Part shown: one piece after another, positions 32,593-41,636 of the stretch | How the letters are laid out: the number at the start of each line of letters is the position of its first letter | Position numbering within the stretch: position 1 is the first letter of the stretch | From: Desmonostoc vinosum HA7617-LM4 | Lineage (GTDB): Bacteria > Cyanobacteriota > Cyanobacteriia > Cyanobacteriales > Nostocaceae | Length of the DNA stretch: 59,662 nucleotides | Direction of reading: 5' to 3' | Assembly: GCA_019359515.1 (NCBI GenBank) | Contig: JAHHHC010000036.1 | Coordinates: forward strand, 1-59,662 | Notes under the pieces: generated by a model | The model's database searches: none | What the model saw: only the letters and a program-made list of their open reading frames with translations | Told to the model about the DNA's origin: nothing | Position numbers and translations under genes: made by a program

Positions 32593-35148
32593 CTAATTAA
32601 CCTTGCGTTGGAAAGTAAACGTTCTCTGCTCACCTGGGGTTACTTGACCAGTCACACTATCCACATATTTTGTGATATCAGTGTTCACCGTAGTTCCCGT
32701 TTGGTCAATGCTAGAAGTAGTAGCAGGATTACCACTGAAAAATTGCATATTTGCAGTTCCAGAATCTTTCGCCGAACCTACAACATTACTAGTATCAATT
32801 TTTCCATTAGCGTCATTATCTAACGCCCAATTATTGGGAGTTAGCGTACCATCCTCAGTAATCACAACCTTGTCGGCATTCAAAATCACATTTCCACTAC
32901 CTGCTTGAGGATCAGAAATATTCTTGTATTGAATCTGGTACTCAATAATATTCCCAGGAGCAGGCTTCTTCAACGTACTACTGAAAGTACCATCAGTACC
33001 TTGGACTGCGGGGCCAGTTCCTTGTAAAACTCGTGACACCTTCGTCAGTTTTAAGAAACCAGTGTAAACGCGATCAATTGTGATATTCTTGACTGTCTCT
33101 GCACCTAAACCAGGGGTTGCATCATCTACAAAAGCCGTCACCGGAACAGGGAAACCTCTCTCAATATCAGTAGATAATTGTGTACCTGAAGGTAAATTGA
33201 CCTCTACGCCATAATTGACGCTAGCGCCCCCTGCTACGTTAGGAATTGTAATGTATTGAGAAGTGGCATTAATTGCAGTACCTGGTGTGCTGGGGTTCCC
33301 GTCCGCATCATACAAAAATTGCGTACCATTCCATACATAGCTTCTTGACTCACTATTGTAGGTGATGACGACAATTGTATTGGTCGGTAAATCAGCGGCG
33401 TTAGCGGGTGGTGTCGGTAAAAGAGAGATACTGTTTGTAGCCGTACCACTATTCTTGATTGTGTTAGTGAAACCGACTGTTGACGGGTCAAGTGTGCTAC
33501 CCGGTGCTGTCCCAGCAGGAACGAGGGAAGATTTGTTTGTGAAGTCATCGTTAGTACCACCTGATGGGCCAATTGCATCTGGTGCATTTTGTGGGCCATT
33601 GAGTATTGCTGAGGCGGCAGTTACTTCCAATTTAATGATGTTTGCTTCACCACCTACTGAACCATCACCAGTGTTGTTATTAGCTGGGTCGGTTCCGGTT
33701 TCAGGTGTGGTTGGGTTATTAATATAGCCATCATCAACACTAGCAGCAGGTAGGGTATCGGGAATACCATCACCGGGGTCAGTTCCAACGGGACTATCTG
33801 TACCAGCAGCAGGTGTCATATTACCCGGAGAACCACTGTAGTTACTGGGATTTTGGTCGCCGGATTCGTCGTGTACTGGGAAGTTATTGTTAGGGGTTTT
33901 ACCAAACAATTGAGCGATGTTAGCAACGGTCAATGGTGAGGTAGCTGTTGATTCCACAGCTAGCTGAATTGAGAAGCCGCTTACTGTTGTACCAGGAGCA
34001 ACAGACCCTAGATTAGTTGGTCTATTAATAAAACCAACGCGGGTTATGCCTGGAAGTGTGTCAGCGCCTTTTAAAGGGAAAGTCTTCCAACTCGCTGTAT
34101 TCGCATCAGTTGTAATGGCATCGGTTGTGTAAACAGCTTCCCAATTAGGCGGTGGAGTTGGTGCTGCTGCTAAATCTGTACCCGCAGGAATGGCATCAGA
34201 AACTAAGATATAGTCGCCAGCAACACCATCAACAGTGATACTTGTACCTATCAATGGCGCTGGGGTAATTCCTTTTCCTGTTAAGTCAGTAGACTCAACC
34301 CGCAAACTCAAATTGTAGGTGAGTTTGTCATCTGTAATCTGGGATGTGCCAGCATTATTATTAGCACTGAGAGTTTTGAGAACGGTTGCTAGGGTGTAGT
34401 TTTTGACTGTTGAACCAACAGTTATTTGATCGATGGCGCTAGCTTCACGTGTACCGTTGACAGGATCGCCAGCAATATCACCGTTCGCTGTGCCTGTATT
34501 ATCTACCGTGTAAACGTCACCACCATCGGGAACCCGCAATTGGTTTTGAGCATTACCAGGAGTATTACCTAGAGTAACTTTAATGATGTCGCCAGATATA
34601 GCCCCAGCTTGTACAGTAACTGGTATGCGTACTAGTACAGTATTACCAGGTGCGATCGAAGGTGTAAGGACTTCACTACCAGTCATGTTCACCCAAGTTT
34701 TACCGCCATCGGTGCTGTATTGCAGGTTATTAGCTGTACCACCTGGTAAGGTTCCTGATACTGTACCCGGCCCGGTTGTAGAAGCGAAGTTTGGAATTCT
34801 AAATAGGGTTGGGTCGTTACCTACGTTCGTGATGGTGTAGGTGTATATCAATAAATCATTGACAGCGACGCTACCACCATTGTTATCTGTGACTCCAGAG
34901 GCGGTAACGGTGATACCTGCAACCTCTGCCACAGTTACTGTAACTGTGTTGGAAGTCGCATCAACTCTTGTTCCTGATGGATCTTCATAGGTAGCAGTTG
35001 CTCTGTTGGTGATTGATTGACCAGCTGTTGTACCTTCAGCTAATACAGGTGCAATCAATTGAAAATAGCTGCTAGTTAATAATGCTGATGCTATCAAATA
35101 TCGGTAGCGCTTACGCCGATGATTAATAGATTGGTTTCGTTTTACCAT
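32593..35148 (-). CDS. Exported DUF11-like repeat protein
   Basis: 851 residues. A positively charged N-terminus (KRNQSINHRRKRYRY) and a hydrophobic core ending VLAEG form a signal peptide (cleavage near residue 38). The mature part is Thr/Asn/Gly-rich beta sandwich repeats: an N-terminal unit (GQSITNRATATYEDPSGT, TVTVAEVAGITVTASG, LLIYTYTITNVGNDP) and further DUF11-like units through to the C-terminal PGNIIEYQIQYKNIS. No catalytic residues or sorting motif are recognised. It is the first gene of the minus-strand cluster. A MITE abuts its stop codon, so its C-terminus could have been altered, though ..TFTFQRKVN ends like a finished beta-strand. Confidence 0.75.
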   Translation of the reverse strand: MVKRNQSINHRRKRYRYLIASALLTSSYFQLIAPVLAEGTTAGQSITNRATATYEDPSGTRVDATSNTVTVTVAEVAGITVTASGVTDNNGGSVAVNDLLIYTYTITNVGNDPTLFRIPNFASTTGPGTVSGTLPGGTANNLQYSTDGGKTWVNMTGSEVLTPSIAPGNTVLVRIPVTVQAGAISGDIIKVTLGNTPGNAQNQLRVPDGGDVYTVDNTGTANGDIAGDPVNGTREASAIDQITVGSTVKNYTLATVLKTLSANNNAGTSQITDDKLTYNLSLRVESTDLTGKGITPAPLIGTSITVDGVAGDYILVSDAIPAGTDLAAAPTPPPNWEAVYTTDAITTDANTASWKTFPLKGADTLPGITRVGFINRPTNLGSVAPGTTVSGFSIQLAVESTATSPLTVANIAQLFGKTPNNNFPVHDESGDQNPSNYSGSPGNMTPAAGTDSPVGTDPGDGIPDTLPAASVDDGYINNPTTPETGTDPANNNTGDGSVGGEANIIKLEVTAASAILNGPQNAPDAIGPSGGTNDDFTNKSSLVPAGTAPGSTLDPSTVGFTNTIKNSGTATNSISLLPTPPANAADLPTNTIVVITYNSESRSYVWNGTQFLYDADGNPSTPGTAINATSQYITIPNVAGGASVNYGVEVNLPSGTQLSTDIERGFPVPVTAFVDDATPGLGAETVKNITIDRVYTGFLKLTKVSRVLQGTGPAVQGTDGTFSSTLKKPAPGNIIEYQIQYKNISDPQAGSGNVILNADKVVITEDGTLTPNNWALDNDANGKIDTSNVVGSAKDSGTANMQFFSGNPATTSSIDQTGTTVNTDITKYVDSVTGQVTPGEQRTFTFQRKVN

Positions 35149-36259
35149 AGAAAAGTGTTTGTTGATTTTCGGACTTTTATCTGCGATTTCTAAGCAATAT
35201 AAAACTTGGTAATTCCTATGGAACTACCAGTCATCTCAACCCAGAGCTTTAGTATTTTGGGAATCTGTAGGAATCCGATTTGATTTCTGAAAAAATCTAA
35301 GTATCTGTAGGGTGTGTTATCAGCGAGAGTACGGCACCAAAGCCTTTGGACGGTGCTTTAGCCTACGGCATAACGCCACTACATATATTTCAAAAATCAA
35401 ATATGAGTCCTATATATCTGAGGGAATTAAATTATTAGCTCACCTCAAAAATTTATTGAGGGAGTTTACTTGTAGCAGGGAACAGGGTTGAAAGTCTGTT
35501 GTTATCTAACTTTTTGATGAAAATTTGTACTTCATTTACTTGCTATATGCTGTGAATAACTCGCCCTCGATTACGTGTAAGTATAAATGTACATTTCGTT
35601 TTATAAATTAACTTCAGTATAAACAACTAACTTATACAAAAAGGAATAAGTATATTCAACATTTGCTTTTTACTTTTTAAAAAAATAATAAAAGTCATAT
35701 ATAACAATGCTTTTGGAGATTGACTATTTTAACATCTCAAAATCATGATCTGAAATCAATCAGAAATGTGGTTTTGTGATGGAGATTTAAATTCCAACAC
35801 AAAGTAATAGACTTCTTGCAAAAATACTTGAACCGTCAGAGACTCAAGTCTCTGCCTAATAGCAAAAGTCCGTTGAAACGGACTAAAAATACTGTTATTA
35901 GTCGGTTTCAACCGACTTGAGTTATCAGCCAGAAAATTTATTTTCTGGCGAGTATCCGACTTTTACAAGAGGTCTAATAAACCTTCTGAGATGGAATCTT
36001 ATACCGTTTCACTTTAAAATTGATACATATAAATCACAGTAATAAAATTGAGTAATTTAAACTACTACTTTTGTTCAGTAAAGAGGAGAATTTTCAGTAA
36101 AAGTCGGGTGTGTACGTATCTTTATATTTAAATTTTACAGTAATTACTGGTTTGGGTACTAGCAATACCCGATAAAAATAGTCGGGTATGTTTGACTGGG
36201 ATTTTTGCTCGTGTTAGTATTCATCCGACAGTTGACGGAAAAACAGGGAAAGCTAGTTT
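35149..36259. other. 1.1-kb divergent region between the surface operon and thrC
   Basis: AT-rich DNA without an ORF. It must hold promoters for both directions. A GTGTGTTATC..GGCATAACGCC palindromic repeat lies near 35312-35375 and the 169-bp four-hairpin element at 35808-35976. I see no riboswitch or attenuator ahead of thrC. Confidence 0.45.
35808..35976 (+). mobile_element. Four-hairpin MITE-like element, copy C (169 bp)
   Basis: Begins TAGACTTCTTGCAAAAAT and ends in the inverse of TAGACCTCTTGTAAAAGT. It contains H1 GAGAC-TCAA-GTCTC, H2 AGTCCGT-TGAA-ACGGACT, H3 AGTCGGT-TTCA-ACCGACT and H4 GCCAGAAAA-TTTA-TTTTCTGGC in order. It is nearly the exact inverse of 15292-15460 and the same length. 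Confidence 0.85.
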
Positions 36260-37561
36260 ATGACTCAGGCAACAACAACCCAAACCCAAGCAACAGCCAC
36301 ATTTAAAGCTTTGAAGTGTAAGGAATGTGGAGCAGAATATGAACTCAAAGCTAAAAATGTTTGTGAATTGTGCTTTGGGCCGTTGGAAGTCAAATATGAT
36401 TACAGCGCTCTACGTCGCACTGTGACTCGTGAAACAATCCAAGCAGGGCCAAATTCGATTTGGCGCTACCGTCCCTTTTTGCCCGTTGCAACTGACAACG
36501 TTATAGATGTGGGAACTGGTATGACACCTTTGGTGCGTTCTCATCGTCTAGCGCGTCGCCTGGGTTTAAATAAGCTTTACATTAAAAATGATGCCGTCAA
36601 CATGCCCACCCTGAGCTTTAAGGATAGGGTGGTGTCAGTTGCCCTCAGTCGGGCACGAGAGTTGGGTTTCACCACTGTTTCTTGTGCTAGTACAGGTAAT
36701 TTAGCTAATTCTACAGCCGCGATCGCCGCCCATGCCGGTTTAGATTGCTGCGTGTTCATCCCCTCAGACTTAGAAGTCGGCAAAGTTCTGGGTAGCTTAA
36801 TCTATAGTCCTACCCTCATGGCTGTAAAAGGCAACTACGATCAGGTCAATCGCCTCTGTTCAGAAGTTGCAAATACACATGGATGGGGATTTGTCAATAT
36901 CAACTTGCGTCCCTATTACTCCGAAGGTTCTAAAACTTTGGGCTATGAAGTAGTTGAACAACTGGGTTGGCAACTACCCGACCATATCGTTGCTCCTTTA
37001 GCTTCTGGTTCGCTCTTTACTAAAATTTACAAAGGGTTCCAAGAATTTGTAGAAGTTGGTTTAGTAGAAGGTAAGAACGTGCGTTTTAGCGGGGCCCAGG
37101 CTGAAGGCTGTTCTCCCATTGCTCAAGCCTTCAAAGAAAACCGCGACTTTATCAAGCCGGTGAAACCGAATACAATCGCTAAATCGATTGCAATTGGCAA
37201 TCCAGCGGATGGCATCTATGCTGTGGAAGTTGCTCAAAAAACAAGCGGTAATATCGAAACAGTTGATGATGCTGAAATCATCGAAGGCATCAAATTGTTG
37301 GCAGAAACTGAAGGCATCTTCACAGAAACAGCTGGTGGTACAACCGTTGCCGTGCTGAAAAAATTGGTAGAAGCTGGCAAGATAGATCCAGATGAGACGA
37401 CCGTGGTTTACATCACTGGCAATGGTTTAAAAACCCAAGAAGCAATCCAAGGCTATATTGGCGAACCTTTGACAATTGATGCCAAACTCGATAGCTTTGA
37501 ACGTGCCCTAGAGCGATCGCGTACACTAGATCGTCTGGAATGGCAACAAGTCCTCGTTTAG
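36260..37561 (+). CDS. thrC: Threonine synthase
   Basis: A PLP enzyme converting O-phospho-L-homoserine to L-threonine. 433 residues. An N-terminal zinc-ribbon-like segment has Cys20, Cys23, Cys35 and Cys38 (LKCKECGAEYELKAKNVCEL). The PLP lysine is Lys121 in TLSFKDRVV, and a phosphate-binding loop lies in SCASTGNLANSTAA. The SAM-regulated plant-type extension is absent, and the pattern fits the bacterial short class. The next gene downstream on the same strand, 90 bases away, encodes a MoaD/ThiS-like sulfur carrier, a pairing seen in other bacteria. Confidence 0.95.
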   Translation: MTQATTTQTQATATFKALKCKECGAEYELKAKNVCELCFGPLEVKYDYSALRRTVTRETIQAGPNSIWRYRPFLPVATDNVIDVGTGMTPLVRSHRLARRLGLNKLYIKNDAVNMPTLSFKDRVVSVALSRARELGFTTVSCASTGNLANSTAAIAAHAGLDCCVFIPSDLEVGKVLGSLIYSPTLMAVKGNYDQVNRLCSEVANTHGWGFVNINLRPYYSEGSKTLGYEVVEQLGWQLPDHIVAPLASGSLFTKIYKGFQEFVEVGLVEGKNVRFSGAQAEGCSPIAQAFKENRDFIKPVKPNTIAKSIAIGNPADGIYAVEVAQKTSGNIETVDDAEIIEGIKLLAETEGIFTETAGGTTVAVLKKLVEAGKIDPDETTVVYITGNGLKTQEAIQGYIGEPLTIDAKLDSFERALERSRTLDRLEWQQVLV

Positions 37562-37651
37562 TCAGACAAGTAACTGATACTTCGACTCCTTTCGACTTCA
37601 CTCAAGGCAAGCCTCTCAGTACAAGCAACTGATCACTGATCACTGATAACT

Positions 37652-37927
37652 ATGTCCGTAACAGTTTTAGTCCCTACTGCCCTTCAAAATCTGACTAATA
37701 ACCAAGCTACCTTAGAATGTAGCGGTAACACGATCGCTGAATTATTTGATTCCTTAGAAAAACTCTGTCCAGGGATCAAAGGGCGGTTGTGCGATGAAGC
37801 TGGTAAACCTCGCAGGTTTTTGAATTTGTACGTTAATAGCGAAGATATTCGCTTTTTGGAAGGGACAGAAACACCTTTAAAAGATGGCGACGAAGTTAGT
37901 ATCGTCCCTGCTGTTGCTGGTGGTTAA
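37652..37927 (+). CDS. MoaD/ThiS family sulfur-carrier protein
   Basis: A 91-residue ubiquitin-fold protein ending in the required diglycine (SIVPAVAGG), which is adenylated and thiocarboxylated by an E1-like enzyme to donate sulfur. Core strands are visible: [13 protein letters not shown], a [20 protein letters not shown] helix, [17 protein letters not shown] and [16 protein letters not shown]. Its position directly after thrC resembles CysO-like carriers of cysteine synthesis rather than molybdopterin MoaD, but no mec/cysM neighbour is present, so the pathway is inferred. The gap contains GATCACTGATAAC repeats. Confidence 0.88.
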   Translation: MSVTVLVPTALQNLTNNQATLECSGNTIAELFDSLEKLCPGIKGRLCDEAGKPRRFLNLYVNSEDIRFLEGTETPLKDGDEVSIVPAVAGG

Positions 37928-38041
37928 TCTAGAGAGAAACCAATTTGATGAAAGGGAACAGGCAAAACTAGGTTGTCCACAACAAAAGAGATTTCAAGCT
38001 ATCTTAAATAACTTCTAGTTCTCGGCCATTCCCAAACATTT

Positions 38042-39436
38042 ATGCTTAACATTGAAACTTTACGCCAAGTGCCCTTGTTCACCAAACTACCAGAAGAACG
38101 ATTGCAATGGTTACTAACCCAAGGAAAAGAAGTATGGCGACAACCAGGTGAAGTTCACCGTCATCAAGGAGAACCAGCCGACCATGTATTTATCTTGCTA
38201 GAAGGCCGAGTCAGAATAGTGCAAAAAGTCGGCAATCAAGAGATATTGTTGGCAATGTACGAACCGAAAACACTATTTGGTGAATTACCAGTATTGATGG
38301 GTCAAGAATATTTTTGGGCCAGTGGTCGCGCGGTCACTCAATGTCATATTTTTGAATTACCCAACGCAGCTTTTTGGGAAATGCTTTCGAGTTGCACTTG
38401 CGTCATGACAGCAATCCTGCGGACAATGGCGGAACGATTGCAAAGTGTACAAGCGATATCGCAGCAACAGGAAAAACTGGTAGCATTGGGCACATTAGCG
38501 GCGGGGTTAGCACACGAGTTAAATAATCCTGCTGCGGCTGGTCGCAGGGCTGCGGGACAATTGAGAGAGACAGTGCAAGTATTGCAACCATTGACAATCA
38601 AGCTAAATCAGCAACAGATAACCTGTACTCAAAAAGCATTTTTAGCTGACTTGCAAAAAGATACTGTAGCGCGTGCCAGAAAAGCAGCCAAACTTGACCC
38701 ATTGACGCAGAGCGATCGCGAAGAAGAAGTTATAAACTGGCTAGAAAGGCATAAAATTTCCCATGCATGGAAACTTGCACCCACATTGGTAACAGCAGAA
38801 TTAGATCTCGACTGGCTAGAGAATGTCAAAGCCAACATTGGCGAATTACTGCTAGGAAACATCATCACTTGGATAGATAAAACATTGCAAGAAGAGGAAC
38901 TTTTAAACCAAATCGAGCAAAGTACGGCACGAATATCTACACTTGTGCAGGCAGTAAAAGATTACTCTTACATGGATCAAGCACCCATACAAGAAATAGA
39001 TGTTCACGAAGGATTAGAGAGTACACTAACAATTCTGAGCCATAAATTGAAACAGGGTGTACTTGTAACGCGGGAGTATGACTGTGAAGTGCCGCGCATC
39101 TCTGCTTATGGTAGAGAACTCAATCAAGTATGGACTAACTTAATTGATAATGCCATTGATGCTGTAGATACCGTCAATGGTCAAGGGCAAATTTGGATTC
39201 GCACGGCTTGTGAAAATGACTTTTTGCTAGTAGAAATAGCCGATAATGGCCCTGGCATTCCTTCAGAAATTCAATCTCATATTTTTGAGCCATTTTTTAC
39301 TACAAAAGAAGTGGGTAAAGGCACAGGATTAGGTTTGCACATTGTTTATCGCATTGTCGTAGAACAACATCAAGGCGACATTCGCATCTTCTCCCAACCA
39401 GGAAACACGCGGTTTCAAGTGCGCTTACCAATTTGA
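38042..39436 (+). CDS. Cyclic-nucleotide-binding domain histidine kinase
   Basis: A 464-residue soluble sensor kinase. Residues about 8-125 form a cNMP-binding domain (LFTKLPEERLQWLL, VFILLEGRVRIVQK, LFGELPVLMG). The canonical phosphate-binding arginine pattern (RxA) is not evident: the site reads EYFWASGRAVTQC, so ligand binding is uncertain. A short helix leads to the H-box LAAGLAHELNNPAAAG with His158, followed by a long helical region and HATPase motifs (NQVWTNLIDNAIDAV, DNGPGIP, GKGTGLGLHIV). The closest architecture is the CRP-like-domain HK found in cyanobacteria. No response regulator is adjacent. It is convergent with the pentapeptide gene. Confidence 0.9.
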   Translation: MLNIETLRQVPLFTKLPEERLQWLLTQGKEVWRQPGEVHRHQGEPADHVFILLEGRVRIVQKVGNQEILLAMYEPKTLFGELPVLMGQEYFWASGRAVTQCHIFELPNAAFWEMLSSCTCVMTAILRTMAERLQSVQAISQQQEKLVALGTLAAGLAHELNNPAAAGRRAAGQLRETVQVLQPLTIKLNQQQITCTQKAFLADLQKDTVARARKAAKLDPLTQSDREEEVINWLERHKISHAWKLAPTLVTAELDLDWLENVKANIGELLLGNIITWIDKTLQEEELLNQIEQSTARISTLVQAVKDYSYMDQAPIQEIDVHEGLESTLTILSHKLKQGVLVTREYDCEVPRISAYGRELNQVWTNLIDNAIDAVDTVNGQGQIWIRTACENDFLLVEIADNGPGIPSEIQSHIFEPFFTTKEVGKGTGLGLHIVYRIVVEQHQGDIRIFSQPGNTRFQVRLPI

Positions 39437-39495
39437 TACATTTGGGAATTAGGAATGGGGAATTGGTGTATTTGTCATTTCTCCCCCAATTTCCT

Positions 39496-40728
39496 TCACC
39501 CAAGTTTGTCACGAAAATTTTTATCGTAGTTTGCTTGCTGCCAATTTGTGGCACATTTAACTTGGTCAAAAGTTAGGTTTCTAGCACGTTCAAGGTTTGC
39601 ACCAAAGAGATTAGCAAGTGTAAGGTCGGTACGTTCAAAATCTGCACCAAAGAGGTTAGCGCCAACGAGATCTGCGCCAAACATGTCGCAACCAAATAAA
39701 TTAGCACCAAGAAGGTTAGCCTCTTTGAGGTTGGCATCTCTGAGTTTAGCGCCTTCGAGCTTAGCGCCAGAGAGATTAGCATTTGTCAGCTTGGAGCCAG
39801 AGAGGTTAGCACTAAAGAGGTCTGCAACAAACAAATCTGCACCAAACAGGTTAGCACCGAACAAATCTGCACTCACAAGATCTGCATACGCAAGGTTGAC
39901 ATGAAAGAGTTCAGCACCTCTAAGGTCAGCATTTCTAAGTTTGGCACTCTCAAGATTAGCACCAGAAAGATTAGCACCAGAAAGATTAACATTAAACAGA
40001 TTGGCAAGAGCCAGATTAGCACCTTTGAGGTAAGTATCTTTAAGATTAAGACCAGTGAGATGGGCACCTTTTAAAATAAATTTTGAAAGTTCAGTATCTT
40101 TGAGAAAATATAAAACTCTGGCTATCCTTGCTTGATCATTTTCTAAGATACGTAGTATAGTTAATGTCCTGACACGCGCTATATCTCGTATAGAACCGTA
40201 ACTTAAATTAGTTTGTTTTTCATCATCTAAAAGTTCTGTTCTATACTCTTTATCAACTAATAAATAAGACATATAATCAATATAGTTTTGTAAAGCTGAT
40301 TCTCGTAAATTAGTATATGCTATATCTTTAGTAATTTGAGATTGTTCCTGTGCCCGTTTTTTTTCTCTATACTCAAATCGGAATAGTACAATTGCAATTG
40401 CTAATATCCCAACTAAACTTAGCCAATCCCAAAGTGTTTTTCCTGATTGATGATGCTCAAGGTTTGTGGACTGTGTACTGGATAATGGATACTGAAATAG
40501 ACTATATTTCACAATTTGGTTGGAGTTGGCATTTCCATACAAATTGTCCCAGTTTCTCGCATCTAATACCCTTTTGCTTGGCGTCTCTGTTTGCGCGGCG
40601 TCCTGTAGGGAAGGAAATTGCTCAATTCTTATTTGATACTGATATATAAGGGGAAAAATAATCATTGTTCCAGTCATAGTAGTTAGGAGAAGTAGCACGC
40701 GCCACCAAAGCCGAGATTTGAATTGCAT
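39496..40728 (-). CDS. Membrane-anchored pentapeptide-repeat protein
   Basis: 410 residues. TM1 (about 8-28) and TM2 (about 96-115) flank a ~65-residue loop. A cytosolic helical region (120-205) follows, then about 30 pentapeptide repeats of the A(D/N)Lxx type from about 210 to 380 (GANLSGANLESAKLRNADLR). These form a right-handed quadrilateral beta-helix. The tail NLTFDQVKCATNWQQANYDKN is a common cap. Function is unknown; such proteins are abundant in heterocystous cyanobacteria and often act as membrane-associated scaffolds. The low-complexity repeat also yields a spurious frame on the opposite strand. Confidence 0.9.
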   Translation of the reverse strand: MQFKSRLWWRVLLLLTTMTGTMIIFPLIYQYQIRIEQFPSLQDAAQTETPSKRVLDARNWDNLYGNANSNQIVKYSLFQYPLSSTQSTNLEHHQSGKTLWDWLSLVGILAIAIVLFRFEYREKKRAQEQSQITKDIAYTNLRESALQNYIDYMSYLLVDKEYRTELLDDEKQTNLSYGSIRDIARVRTLTILRILENDQARIARVLYFLKDTELSKFILKGAHLTGLNLKDTYLKGANLALANLFNVNLSGANLSGANLESAKLRNADLRGAELFHVNLAYADLVSADLFGANLFGADLFVADLFSANLSGSKLTNANLSGAKLEGAKLRDANLKEANLLGANLFGCDMFGADLVGANLFGADFERTDLTLANLFGANLERARNLTFDQVKCATNWQQANYDKNFRDKLG

Positions 40729-41259
40729 AGTTTGAATATCCTATTATCGAAACAGTTTTTTCTTTGATGTTAAGGTGGCTTTAGCATTAAAAGTTTTGAT
40801 TTAGTTCTTTCAGTATTTTTTCTAATTAGTTTAAATAAAACAAGTCTAAAAAATATTTTTTTAGACTTAAGTCATGATGTTATATTTTATTTTTTTAATT
40901 AACAATTGTGACAAATATTTTGAATCACAACTCATACTGTGGTTTTTCGTTATTCCACGAGAAGTAGAGACGCGTCATGGCCCTACTTGCATGTTTTTTG
41001 TATGGGTAGATTATTGATAATTAGGGTTTAAAAAATCAAGCTATTCAGAATATTTTTATAGACTTAATCACTGAATTTATGTCTTTTTAAATTCTTGAGT
41101 ATACCTAGCCCTTAGTCCCTAATCCCTAGTTTCTTTTCGTGTTTTTTTACTTTCGGATGTCTTATTAAACACTCACAGCATAGACAAAGTACAGAAAATT
41201 TTTTAAACTAAGAAGTCTAATTTAGATTAGCCTTGGTTATTGGCTGTAAGTTAAAACAA
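40729..41259. other. AT-rich intergenic region with one dispersed repeat
   Basis: A 531-base gap. A diverged copy of the repeat at 15563-15628 lies near 40930-40975 (CTCATACTG..GTTATTCCAC..GTAGAGACGCG). The remainder is AT-rich without a recognised RNA gene; promoters of the two divergent genes must lie here. Confidence 0.5.
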
Positions 41260-41496
41260 ATGTCTAAACAAAAGCTGCTCAATCCCTGGAACTACAAACC
41301 CTGGTGGTGTCAGCCCTGGTCTATACTGCTCACAGGTGTAACACTGATTAGTGGTAGTTGGTTAATATTTAAAACTATTTGGTTAACAATTTTGATATCC
41401 GTCCCTGTATTAACTTGGATGAGCTTTTTTGTGTTTATCTGGCCACAACTGATGATTCGTAGTGGAATTTTAGAGTCTTATGAAGGCGACAAATAA
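41260..41496 (+). CDS. Small membrane protein, DUF6737-like
   Basis: The ATG at 41260 (MSKQKLLNPWNYKPWWCQPWS) gives 78 residues; an upstream TTG would add nine. Two membrane helices (about 20-40 and 44-62) follow a Trp/Pro-rich N-terminus, and the C-terminus is charged (ESYEGDK). The NPWNYKPWWCQPWSI start is reminiscent of a cyanobacterial family of unknown function (DUF6737, from memory). It lies upstream of the kinase-like gene on the same strand, 140 bases away. Confidence 0.7.
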   Translation: MSKQKLLNPWNYKPWWCQPWSILLTGVTLISGSWLIFKTIWLTILISVPVLTWMSFFVFIWPQLMIRSGILESYEGDK

Positions 41497-41526
41497 TTCG
41501 TAATTCGTAATTTGTAATTCGTAATT
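41495..41526. repeat. AATTCGT heptamer tandem repeat
   Basis: Four tandem heptamers (one variant AATTTGT) directly follow the small membrane gene stop. They are the same unit as at 20241-20272 and, inverted, 47827-47858. Confidence 0.75.
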
Positions 41527-41636
41527 AAATATAATTTTTGTAGTGGTAGCGAGTTTGCGATCGCCATTACGAACTATTGTGACAAGTATGTGACAAATCA
41601 CACAATGATGGCACGAAAATCTCTTGCCAATTCTCT

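Noticed and set aside
39548-39904. 118-residue plus-strand frame
   Set aside because: Opposite strand of the pentapeptide-repeat gene; its regularity mirrors that repeat.
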